DNA of 37,068 nt from Asaia bogorensis (GTDB taxonomy: Bacteria; Pseudomonadota; Alphaproteobacteria; Acetobacterales; Acetobacteraceae). Positions 8,409 through 15,532 of the stretch are shown here, in pieces (position 1 is the first letter of the stretch; each line of letters begins with the position of its first letter). Position numbers and translations under genes: made by a program. The DNA lies in assembly GCA_945868845.1 (NCBI GenBank), contig CAMBMS010000023.1:1-37068 (forward strand). Direction: 5' to 3'. The notes under the pieces are model-generated. The model saw nothing but the letters and a program-made list of their open reading frames with translations. It had not been told where the DNA came from and ran no database searches.

Positions 8409-8729
8409 TCATTCGTACAGGCCGTGCATTCCATTTGGTGAGGACGAGATCGTGCCAGCGCCTAGCATATTCAAGATCCCAACCGTAGCACATTGGATCG
8501 GCCGGAAGTTAACCGAATCCAGATGGCGGGGGTCACGCACATCGGTCACTTTGATAGCTCGATTAACGCGAGTACCAGCATACGCGTGGCCACACACCAC
8601 CGTCACCTGTGGCTCATCGTCACGCCTGGCTTGATCAGTGTGGCCAATGAACTGGATGTTGCGCGCTACTTCCGGGATGATATCGCCTTTGATCACGCCA
8701 GCTTCATGTGAGCTGTCTCGGGTAGCCAA
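8409..8729 (-). pseudogene. N-terminal fragment of an LVIVD-repeat-type protein
   Basis: On the minus strand the frame gives GVIKGDIIPEVARNIQFIGHTDQ, then PQVTVVCGHAYAG, IKVTDVRDPRHLDSVNF and a diverged tail. This resembles the start of LVIVD-repeat (beta-propeller-like) proteins, which read ...RNM.LIGHSDQGGR.DGVQVMVHRGYAYVGH...VIDVRDPR.P..VNFI. The repeats that should follow (about 300 residues more) are absent. The GGR-DG motif is degraded to ARRDDE, and the sequence loses similarity after about position 8480. It points toward the exonuclease fragment on the other strand, so two unrelated gene ends meet here. The family assignment is from memory. Confidence 0.62.
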
Positions 8730-8750
8730 TCCGGCAGAAGGCAGGCCCGA

Positions 8751-10556
8751 TCAGAGCGGGCCTAGTTTGCCGAGTTCCATCGCCTTGATCTGCAAGGCCA
8801 GATATTTCGAGTTGATGCGGCATTGGGCGAGACCGCCGGCGATGAACCACAGCTGTTCCTGCGGCGTACGCTTGAACATGTTGTTAAGTTCGCCATCGTC
8901 GCCGACGCCCCAGACCGGGCCGATGCGCGCCGCCATCTCCGCGCCGAGCTCGCGGCGAATGAGTTCCTGCTGCGGGTAATAGCCCGTTGCCAGCACGATC
9001 AGATCGGCGGGAACCGTCGAGCCATCGCACAGGAGCGCGCCATCGGCGGTAAAGCGTTTGATTTGGTCATATTGCAGCAGGCCCAGATCACCCTTGATCA
9101 TCAGTGCGGAACTACCCGCATCGAGGTTATAGCCACCACCGCGGCGGAAATATTTCATTTGGTGACCGGTTTCGTCCTCGCCGATATCGAACTTGAAGCC
9201 AATGCCCTTCAGGCCGGCGATCATCTCCCTGTCAAGTTCGAGCATGCGCTGGGCGACCATCTTATAGGCCTTGACGGTCAGAGATGGCGTCGAAGAAGTG
9301 ACGATGAGGTCGCAATCCTCCAGCGGCGGCCCCTCGTCCCAGATCGCTTCGTTGAGCCGGGCGCTCGGGTCGATCGATACCACGGTCGTGGACCCACGCT
9401 GGATGAGCGTTGTGTGCACGCCATGGCTGTGCAGGTCGAGCGCTATATCGTTGGCGCTGCTGCCGGTGCCCATGATGAGCGCCCGCTTTCCCTTCCAGCC
9501 GGCGCCGCTATCGAAACCTTCGGAGTGAAGCACCGTGCCCTTGAAATCATTCAGGCCGGGCAGAGCGGGAATCATGGGATAGCTACTGACGCCGTTAGCA
9601 AACACGAGATGGCGGGGCCGCACGATGCGCTCGCTCCCGTCGCCGCGCTTTAGCCGTGCCGTCCAGATTTTGGCCTTCTCGTCCCATGTCCCACCGACGA
9701 ATTCGGTTCCCGTCCAGCAATTGATCTCCATGGCGTCGGCGTAGAATTCGAACCAGTTTCCCAGCATGCCCTTCGGAATATATTTCGGCCATGTCGGCGG
9801 AAATTCCATATAGGGCAGGTGATTGAGGTGGATCGAGTTGTGCAATGCGAGCGAGTGATAGCGTTTGCGCCAGCTATCGCCGATACGAGGCCATTGTTCG
9901 ACGACGAGCGTATCGACGCCAAGCTGATTAAGCCGCGCGGCGATCGAAAGGCCGGCCTGGGCACCGCCAATAACCAGAACGGTGGGCTCGCGATCTTCAT
10001 AGGCCACGGCCTTCCGCCGCGCATCTTCCCAGTTGTCTCCGCCGAAATTGCGCGAATACGCAGCGCCAGTCGGCCGGTTCACACCGATTTTTTCTTCATG
10101 ACCCCGCAATTCTTCGAGCGTCGTCGAGAGAAGCCATGCCTTTATGGCGTCGCCGCCATCGGATGTGCCATCGGATGTGGGGGACAGGCGGATGATCCCG
10201 GCGCCCCGGCCCTCCGCCGTCGTGAATTCGAAAATTGCCTCGACGCAATCGATGCCGAGCCGCCGCATATTGCGCGGTGGCTTGCGCTCTGTCGGTAAAT
10301 AAAATCCGTGCGCCGCAGTGTGCTCCTGTTCCGCCGCCAGTCGCGCCGCGATGTTTTGCCGGCCTTCGGCTGCCGTAAAGTTCCATGTGAAGGCCAGAAC
10401 ATCCCGCCAATGGCCATCCTGGTGGAACAAGTTGCCGACCCGCGCCACATCGCGTGATACAAGCGCCGCCTCAAAGGCCAAAAGCCAGCGCGCCGCGCAA
10501 TGGCGGGCTTGTTCCCCGGCCTGAAACGACTGCAAGGACTGATCGATATCGTTCAT
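8751..10556 (-). CDS. Flavin-containing monooxygenase-like NAD(P)/FAD oxidoreductase with an N-terminal NTF2-like domain
   Basis: A 601-residue cytoplasmic flavoprotein. Residues 1-150 look like a SnoaL/NTF2-like domain (FHQDGHWRDVLAFTWNF...). Residues 190-600 form a two-dinucleotide-binding oxidoreductase of the FMO/Baeyer-Villiger class. The FAD site is VLVIGGAQAGLS (GGAQAG, 197-202), the NADPH site is LIMGTGSSANDIA (GTGSSA, 363-368), and LATGYYP closes the fold near the C-terminus. KGTVLHSEGF (339-348) sits where FMO-type enzymes carry their FxGxxxH-type fingerprint. I start at the ATG at 10554-10556, which has GGAGGGG eight bases upstream; the frame stays open to 10700 without a ribosome site. 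It is divergent from the selenoprotein gene, separated by 149 bases that may hold both promoters. The substrate is unknown. Confidence 0.9.
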   Translation of the reverse strand: MNDIDQSLQSFQAGEQARHCAARWLLAFEAALVSRDVARVGNLFHQDGHWRDVLAFTWNFTAAEGRQNIAARLAAEQEHTAAHGFYLPTERKPPRNMRRLGIDCVEAIFEFTTAEGRGAGIIRLSPTSDGTSDGGDAIKAWLLSTTLEELRGHEEKIGVNRPTGAAYSRNFGGDNWEDARRKAVAYEDREPTVLVIGGAQAGLSIAARLNQLGVDTLVVEQWPRIGDSWRKRYHSLALHNSIHLNHLPYMEFPPTWPKYIPKGMLGNWFEFYADAMEINCWTGTEFVGGTWDEKAKIWTARLKRGDGSERIVRPRHLVFANGVSSYPMIPALPGLNDFKGTVLHSEGFDSGAGWKGKRALIMGTGSSANDIALDLHSHGVHTTLIQRGSTTVVSIDPSARLNEAIWDEGPPLEDCDLIVTSSTPSLTVKAYKMVAQRMLELDREMIAGLKGIGFKFDIGEDETGHQMKYFRRGGGYNLDAGSSALMIKGDLGLLQYDQIKRFTADGALLCDGSTVPADLIVLATGYYPQQELIRRELGAEMAARIGPVWGVGDDGELNNMFKRTPQEQLWFIAGGLAQCRINSKYLALQIKAMELGKLGPL

Positions 10557-10705
10557 CCTGGACCCCTCCGAGCGACACCACCCCCAAAGCGCATCGCTGA
10601 CGGATTTATACTCGGGCAATTTGACCTGTGTCCATGTGCGGCCGTGTCTGGTAGGGGGGAAGTTTAAGCGCGACCTCGCACCATCAGCAGGAAAGACCAA
10701 TACGC

Positions 10706-11911
10706 ATGGCCCGCCTCGACGATATTCCGGAGCCGACGCGCACGGCTGCGCGCGACATTCCCTGCCCCCGCTTCACCACTACCCCGTTCGTCGTCGGCCC
10801 CGCATTATCGGAGCGCCGGATAGCGATCATCAGCAGCGCGGCGCTGATCCGGCGCGGCGATACGCCGTTTTCGTTCGGTTCCGGCGAATACCGCGCCGTG
10901 CCGGGATCCTGGGATACCGGCGACATCCTAGTCAGCCATGTCTCGACCAATTTCGACCGTGCCGGATTTCAACGCGACGTGAACGTGGTCTACCCGCTCG
11001 ACCGACTTCGCGAGATGGAAGCCGAAGGGGCGATCGGCAGCGTCGCCGGCACGCATTATACGGTGATGGGCTCGACCGACCCGGACACGATGCAAAAATC
11101 GGCGGATGGCATCGCCGCGGCGCTGCATGCCGACCACGTCACCGGCGTGTTGCTAGCCCCCGTTTGACCTCTGTGCACGCGCGCCGTGAGCGCGCTGGCG
11201 CATATGCTGGAAGAACGCGGCCTGCCGACGACGGCGATCGCCCTGGTGTTGCCGCAGGTAGCGAAGACACGCCCACCCCGGGCGCTGATGGTGCCGTTCA
11301 TGTTGGGCCGGCCGCTGGGCGAGCCAAACGACTTGGCGTTCCAGCGCCGGGTGCTGGACCAGGCGCTCGGGTTGCTGACCCGCGCGGACGGGCCGGTGAT
11401 CCTGGAGCATTTTCCGGATGACAACCCCAGCTGGACGGACCGGCCTGGTTGGGAGCCGGCCATGGCGCTGCCAGCACCGGGTGCGCCGCGGAGCGCCGCC
11501 GAATGGAAAACCGCCCTGCGCATGGAACTCGCACTAGTGATCCCGACATGGCGCCGCTTTCAGGCCCGCTTCGGACGCACGACCGTCGGGCTGGCGGGGC
11601 AGCCGCCCGAGTCCTGGCCGGAGTTTGCCGTCGCCTTCCTTGCGGGCGAACTTCCCACGCTACCGGCGCATAGCACGCCCGCCCTCGCCCTGCGTTTCCT
11701 GGCCGACGATCTGAAGGCGCTGTATGGCGAGGCCGTCCAGGCGGAGGGGCCCCCACCATCCGCGCGGCAGATCGATCGCTGGTTCTGGCGGCGGACCGTG
11801 GCAGGGCAGCTGCTCATCGCGCTGCGATCGTTGGCGATACAGAGCGAGAATGCCGCTCTGAAGACCGTGGGCGGCCGGTTCTTCGTACCCGTTCCTTATC
11901 TGCCCGCCTGA
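10706..11911 (+). CDS. GrdB-like selenoprotein (glycine/sarcosine/betaine reductase selenoprotein B family) with in-frame UGA at codon 154
   Basis: One frame of 401 residues runs from the ATG at 10706 to the stop before 11911, interrupted only by TGA at 11165-11167. The product reads GVLLAPV-U-PLCTRAVSALAHMLEERG, so the TGA falls at the first position of a UxxC redox motif, in the place where GrdB has U-G-T-C-T-R. Similarity to the family continues on both sides; the later PLGEP and LDQALGLL match the GrdB PLGNP and following helix. A SECIS-like hairpin follows the TGA. The second half has only a GTG at 11186 without a ribosome site, so an independent gene there is unlikely. Clostridial GrdB works in amino-acid reductases with GrdA and GrdC; neither is near, so this stand-alone protein has another, unknown redox role. 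A C-terminal extension (about 250-401) is Trp/Arg-rich. Sec insertion is inferred; selABC must exist elsewhere in the genome. Confidence 0.85.
11172..11202 (+). promoter_or_regulatory. Bacterial SECIS-like stem-loop
   Basis: The mRNA just after the UGA folds into a two-part hairpin. The upper stem GCGCGC (11179-11184) pairs perfectly with GCGCGC (11190-11195) around the loop CGUGA (11185-11189). A lower stem UGUGC (11172-11176) pairs with GCGCA (11198-11202), including one U-G pair, across a 2x2 internal loop. The apical loop lies 17 bases after the UGA and has G as its second base, matching the published bacterial SECIS rules as I remember them (loop 16-37 bases after the UGA, a G in the first two loop positions). 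It would recruit SelB with Sec-tRNA. I paired it by eye, without a folding program. Confidence 0.7.
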
Positions 11912-11938
11912 CTGGGGTTCGCACGCACGCAGGTAGGA

Positions 11939-12940
11939 TCAGGCGCCGTGGGCCTTTGTGCGCCTTGCACCCATGACTTCGTGGCCTTCCGGCGTGCCAT
12001 CGTGCCAGGTGCCGAACCATTTATCGAGTGGCACGGTGCCGTCGCCGCCGTAATTGCATTCGAAATACTGATGATGCAAATAGTGGAAATAACGCTGCCC
12101 GATCCCGTACACGTTCTCATTCTTCGTCAGCAGCTTGTGGAAGCCCACATGGCCCAGCGCCGGCGCTAGGCCGGTTTGCTGAGCATGGAAAATCGCATGC
12201 AGCGGATGCGATAGCAGTACCCAGTGTAGCAGAATGCCGCTGAAGTAAAGCACATGCTCGATCGGATGCATCGACATTCCCGACCAGGGGCCGATATCCG
12301 TGTTTTTATGATGCAGCGCGTGCACCGGCTTATATAGGATCGGATAGTGTAGCAGGCGATGCACGAAATAAAAATGCGCGTCGCGGATTATCGGTATGGC
12401 ACAGAATAACAGCACGAAGTAAATCGGGTGCTTCTCCCAATTCAACATCGGAATATAGTTATTGGCAAAGGCCCAGAGCGTCACGACCTCATAGGCGGTC
12501 CAGACGGCGACACCGCTCCCAGCGGTCCATAACATATTCTCGCGCACCTGATTACCAAACAGGAAATGGCGATGGCTGGCCGTAGGCGTGCGGCGGTTCA
12601 GCATGTACCGGGTGCCTTGCGCTTTCAAAATGTAGAAGCGCAGATGCAGGCCACCATAGATCAGGAAGGCTAGGCCCAGATTTCTTGCATAGACGATGGC
12701 GATCCAATCCCACTGGAACGTCGTCATGCGCTCCAGCGCCGGGGTCAGCGCAAACCAAGTCAGGATAGCGAGGCCCATATAGATGATGTTCAGGGGCAGG
12801 AAATAACCCGGCGCAGCGAACAGAAACTTTAACAGGGCAACCGGTTGGGGTGGCCAGATAAAGACCGGTGGCGCCAGAATCGGTGTCGCCGGGGCCGGAT
12901 CGGCACGGTTGCCGTCAACGCCGGCTGCGATCTCAACCAT
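11939..12940 (-). CDS. Sterol desaturase / fatty acid hydroxylase-family membrane protein
   Basis: A 333-residue integral membrane di-iron enzyme. The histidine clusters that bind the two irons are all present: HFYFVHRLLH (His189, 194, 198), HALHHKN (His207, 210, 211), a middle HPIEH (225, 229) and HYLHHQYF (286, 289, 290). About four hydrophobic segments surround them (near 35-60, 80-100, 140-165, 173-190, 230-248). Family members hydroxylate or desaturate sterols, fatty acids, carotenoids or alkylglycerols. The sequence does not tell which, although HHKNTDIGPWSGMSMHPIEH is typical of the bacterial C-5 sterol desaturase-like branch. It converges on the selenoprotein gene with 27 bases between the stops, so no functional link follows from position. 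Confidence 0.9.
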   Translation of the reverse strand: MVEIAAGVDGNRADPAPATPILAPPVFIWPPQPVALLKFLFAAPGYFLPLNIIYMGLAILTWFALTPALERMTTFQWDWIAIVYARNLGLAFLIYGGLHLRFYILKAQGTRYMLNRRTPTASHRHFLFGNQVRENMLWTAGSGVAVWTAYEVVTLWAFANNYIPMLNWEKHPIYFVLLFCAIPIIRDAHFYFVHRLLHYPILYKPVHALHHKNTDIGPWSGMSMHPIEHVLYFSGILLHWVLLSHPLHAIFHAQQTGLAPALGHVGFHKLLTKNENVYGIGQRYFHYLHHQYFECNYGGDGTVPLDKWFGTWHDGTPEGHEVMGARRTKAHGA

Positions 12941-13228
12941 GGTGCGTCATCCCTTTGTCTGCGTTCGCCCGTTGGCGCTAGTTTCAACACCCAAGCTAGC
13001 CATTCAGCTATTTGGTAGCAATGTCTTCGCGGCTATGTTCCGGTTTGACCCGAGTTTCCCCCGATGAACGACCAATTCCGTTGCTTTGAAGGCAGGATAG
13101 GCATCGAACTGGCTATTCTTTAAGGGTTGCCTCACCGGGAATGCGGCTGGTGCCTTGCCAACTGGTCGACAGTTGCTGTGTGAACGGAGTTCTGACCTCG
13201 CGCACCTGCATGGGGACGCACGTCTCCT

Positions 13229-13591
13229 TTCGGAGGTTATGCAGGTCAGAAGTTGCGAGCCCTGTGGGAAGCGGTGCGCCAAGGTTCCGCCGGCCCGCAA
13301 TACATATTCGAGCGTTTCGGCGAGCGTTTCCTGGCCGGCAATTTCGATCAGCCCAGTTTCACGCTGCGCCTACTAAACAAGGATGTCTCGCTCGCCCTGC
13401 AGCTGGGCCGCGACTACCACGTCCCGATGCGGCTATGTAACCTGACGCCGCAGGAACTGAACGAAGCGATGAATCGAGGTTGGGCCGGCCGCGACAGCCA
13501 ATCAGCCATGCTGCTGTAATGGGAGCGCGCCGGACTGGAACCTATCGCGGTGCCGCTCGATCGGATCAAGGCGATCCAGGGCAAGGGCTGA
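13229..13591 (+). pseudogene. C-terminal remnant of a 6PGDH/3-hydroxyisobutyrate dehydrogenase-type gene
   Basis: From 13253 the frame reads LRALWEAVRQGSAGPQ, YIFERFGERFLAGNFDQPSF, LLNKDVSLALQLGRDYHVPMRL, LNEAMNRGWAGRDSQS and AMLL. A TAA stop (13517-13519) then interrupts it before WERAGLEPIAV and DRIKAIQGKG. This is the helical C-terminal domain (NAD_binding_11 type) of beta-hydroxyacid dehydrogenases; the stop replaces the usual Gln/Glu of ...MLLQEERAG. Upstream of about 13250 similarity continues in another frame (LLSEVMQV), so there is also a frameshift, and the Rossmann domain is gone. The 288 bases before it (12941-13228) hold nothing I can identify. Confidence 0.7.
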
Positions 13592-13693
13592 CGACGAACC
13601 AGACCCCTGTTTCGCCGCTGGCCAGCGGCGTCTCGAATGAGCCGAGGCGGCGGACGGCTATTGCGAATTTGATCTGAGCCAGGACGCAAGAGG

Positions 13694-14632
13694 TCAGAAT
13701 CGGAGCACGAGCCGCCCGCGGGTGCCGCCAGCCTCCAGGCGGCGGTGCGCCTCGCCTGCCTGTTCGGGAGCGAAGGTGTCTGCCACGCGCAGCATCAAGA
13801 TGCCCGATTCTACCTGACTGCGCAGATGGTCGAGCTTCTCGAATTCGCCGTCATAGCTTCGAACGAAGGTCGTAGTGAATTTGATGCCGCGCTGCGGTGT
13901 GCCCTGGAACCCACGCACCGATGTGAAGGCCCCTCCATCACGCACAGCCGCGATGGCGCGTTCGTTCAGGACGGCACCATCGGCCAGGCCGTTCACGCCA
14001 TCGGGAAAATGTTCCCGAATTCGCGCCGCAACGTCGCTGCCGCGGCGCACGACGATGTCAGCTCCAAGCGAGGTAACCAAGCCATGATCGGCTTCCGACG
14101 CATCGGCAATGACCGTCAGACCTTCGGCCTTGGCCAATTGGATAACGTAGCCGCCGTAAGCACCGGCGGCACCGGTAACGGCGAGGGCTTGTCCGGGTGA
14201 TAGCCCGAGCAGGTCCAGCGACTGCCGGGCGGTGAGCCCGTTCATCGGCAAAGTGCATGCCTGTAAATGGGTCGTACCGCGTGGGGCGGGCACCACGGCA
14301 CGGGCGGCAAGCACAATCTGTTCCCGATAGGCCCCGTGGCTGCCCTTGGGCACCACCATCGCGATCACAGCGTCGCCCACCTTCACGCCGCTGGCCACGC
14401 CGGCGCCAACCTCATCGGCGATGCCGGCCACGTCCATTCCGGGCACATAGGGAGGCGGGTCCGCCTTTTGCTGCTCCGCGCGCGCACCGTTCCGCGCCAT
14501 GATGTCCGTAGGATTCACCGCCGCCGCGTAAACGCGAATGCGGACTTGGCCAGGTCCGGCGTGAACCTCCGTCAGGTCGACGACCTGCAAAACCTCCGGA
14601 CCACCGTGAACCATGAGTCCAACCGCGCGCAT
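13694..14632 (-). CDS. Zinc-independent quinone oxidoreductase-like MDR-family dehydrogenase
   Basis: A cytoplasmic NADPH-dependent medium-chain dehydrogenase/reductase of about 312 residues. The N-terminal GroES-like domain shows [21 protein letters not shown] and [11 protein letters not shown]. The nucleotide-binding fold shows [21 protein letters not shown], the AAxGxxG-type motif of the quinone oxidoreductase branch. Structural-zinc cysteines are absent, as expected for that branch. The ATG at 14630-14632 has AAGGGAG a few bases ahead and lies at the usual start [15 protein letters not shown]; an upstream in-frame Met at 14683 would add 17 residues with no family match. The likely activity is reduction of a quinone or an activated double bond. 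The substrate is not determinable. Confidence 0.9.
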   Translation of the reverse strand: MRAVGLMVHGGPEVLQVVDLTEVHAGPGQVRIRVYAAAVNPTDIMARNGARAEQQKADPPPYVPGMDVAGIADEVGAGVASGVKVGDAVIAMVVPKGSHGAYREQIVLAARAVVPAPRGTTHLQACTLPMNGLTARQSLDLLGLSPGQALAVTGAAGAYGGYVIQLAKAEGLTVIADASEADHGLVTSLGADIVVRRGSDVAARIREHFPDGVNGLADGAVLNERAIAAVRDGGAFTSVRGFQGTPQRGIKFTTTFVRSYDGEFEKLDHLRSQVESGILMLRVADTFAPEQAGEAHRRLEAGGTRGRLVLRF

Positions 14633-15272
14633 GCATCCGCTCCCTTCCGGAAAAATTTCATTTACTTCCGCTCGCGGAGGCATTGTCCGCCAATAACAAT
14701 ATATAATCCCTTGTATTATCGATAATAAATATCCAGATCATTCATCAGCCCACAATTAAGCCCACAAACTGTGACTGGGCTGTACGCCTCTCTGCTGCTG
14801 AACGCCTAACCATTGCTATCCGCTAGTCGCAGGTGCCAAGCGCATAAAGATGCGCTTAGGGTAGAATTCAAAATATGCGATTGCAGTATGCTCTCGCCAT
14901 TGAACAGGCCGATTGACCCGTTTCTGCCTCAACACCGAGAGGTGTCCCGCCGCAGATAGACCGGCATCTGGATCCCCCCATAGGCTTATAAAACCACCAC
15001 CGCGGCACCCCCCGCTTTGCCTAACATACAAGCAGCCCACTACGTATACAAATGTCCTCAAACGATCTTCTTAATGGCGATGCGGCCAGGGGCACGCCCC
15101 ACCGACGATCGAGCTACTAGATTATCGGGGTGTCACCGGATCGTAAGGCCTTCAGACAATTTTCAAGGCCTGGCCGATCATCGCGTTTGCTGCTGGTGGG
15201 AATTTTTGTGCTCTTGGGCGTCTCTTGCGACGTCTGCCGATGTCTCCCACGATTCCGAGCTCATGCGACTCG
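14633..15272. other. 640-base region without an intact gene
   Basis: No start with a ribosome site and no intact domain occurs on either strand. The stretch 14690-14760 is markedly AT-rich for this genome and could hold the promoter of the minus-strand oxidoreductase gene. A possible regulator remnant lies at 14875-14990. The part 15060-15272 just after the moaD-like stop shows no recognised element. Confidence 0.5.
14875..14990 (+). pseudogene. Possible remnant of a LysR/OxyR-type regulator start
   Basis: From the ATG at 14875 one frame reads MRLQYALAIEQAD and then a TGA. After a frame change, RFCLNTERCPAADRPASG follows. Together these loosely trace the start and helix-turn-helix of a LysR-type regulator (..L.YALAI...SFS.AAERCHVAQPALS..). 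The match is short and needs one frameshift and one stop, so it may be chance. No downstream effector domain is present. Confidence 0.3.
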
Positions 15273-15527
15273 TCAGCCGCCTTCGATGCGGGGAATAAAA
15301 AAAACTTCCGCGCCCGGCGGCACGGGTTGGAAATAACCGACCTCATGCAGGTCACCGTTGATGGCAACGCCGGTTTCTTCTTCCAGCACTTCTCCGAGGC
15401 CGGGAAACAACCGGTCCATTTCCTTAACGACGTCGCGCAGGGTTGTCGCCATGATGTCGAATTCGCGTTGTCCGCCGGTGTAGCGGCGGCTGAATCCGGT
15501 CGTGAAGACAACCCGCGCGGGGGTCAT
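15273..15527 (-). CDS. MoaD/ThiS-like ubiquitin-fold protein
   Basis: A small soluble protein of 84 residues with the beta-grasp pattern of MoaD and ThiS sulfur carriers. It has a first strand VVFTTGFS, a helix TTLRDVVKEMDRLFPGLGEVLEE, a strand-turn GVAINGDLHEV, then PVPPGAEVFFIPRIEGG, ending exactly in the Gly-Gly tail that is adenylated and thiocarboxylated in this fold. The gene follows the molybdenum hydroxylase large-subunit gene by five bases on the same strand, so the two are almost certainly one operon. That makes a dedicated role in molybdopterin or sulfur supply to this enzyme plausible (inference). Canonical MoaD partners (MoaE, MoeB) are not nearby. Confidence 0.85.
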   Translation of the reverse strand: MTPARVVFTTGFSRRYTGGQREFDIMATTLRDVVKEMDRLFPGLGEVLEEETGVAINGDLHEVGYFQPVPPGAEVFFIPRIEGG

Positions 15528-15532
15528 GATCG

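Noticed and set aside
11186-11911. A separate gene starting at the GTG at 11186
   Set aside because: There is no ribosome site, it would begin in mid-domain, and it is in phase with the upstream frame through a TGA at a known Sec position.
13004-13140. Minus-strand frame reading ...VHRGKLGSNRNIAAKTLLPNS as a possible transposase end
   Set aside because: I could not tie it to a specific transposase family and there are no terminal repeats; too weak to call.
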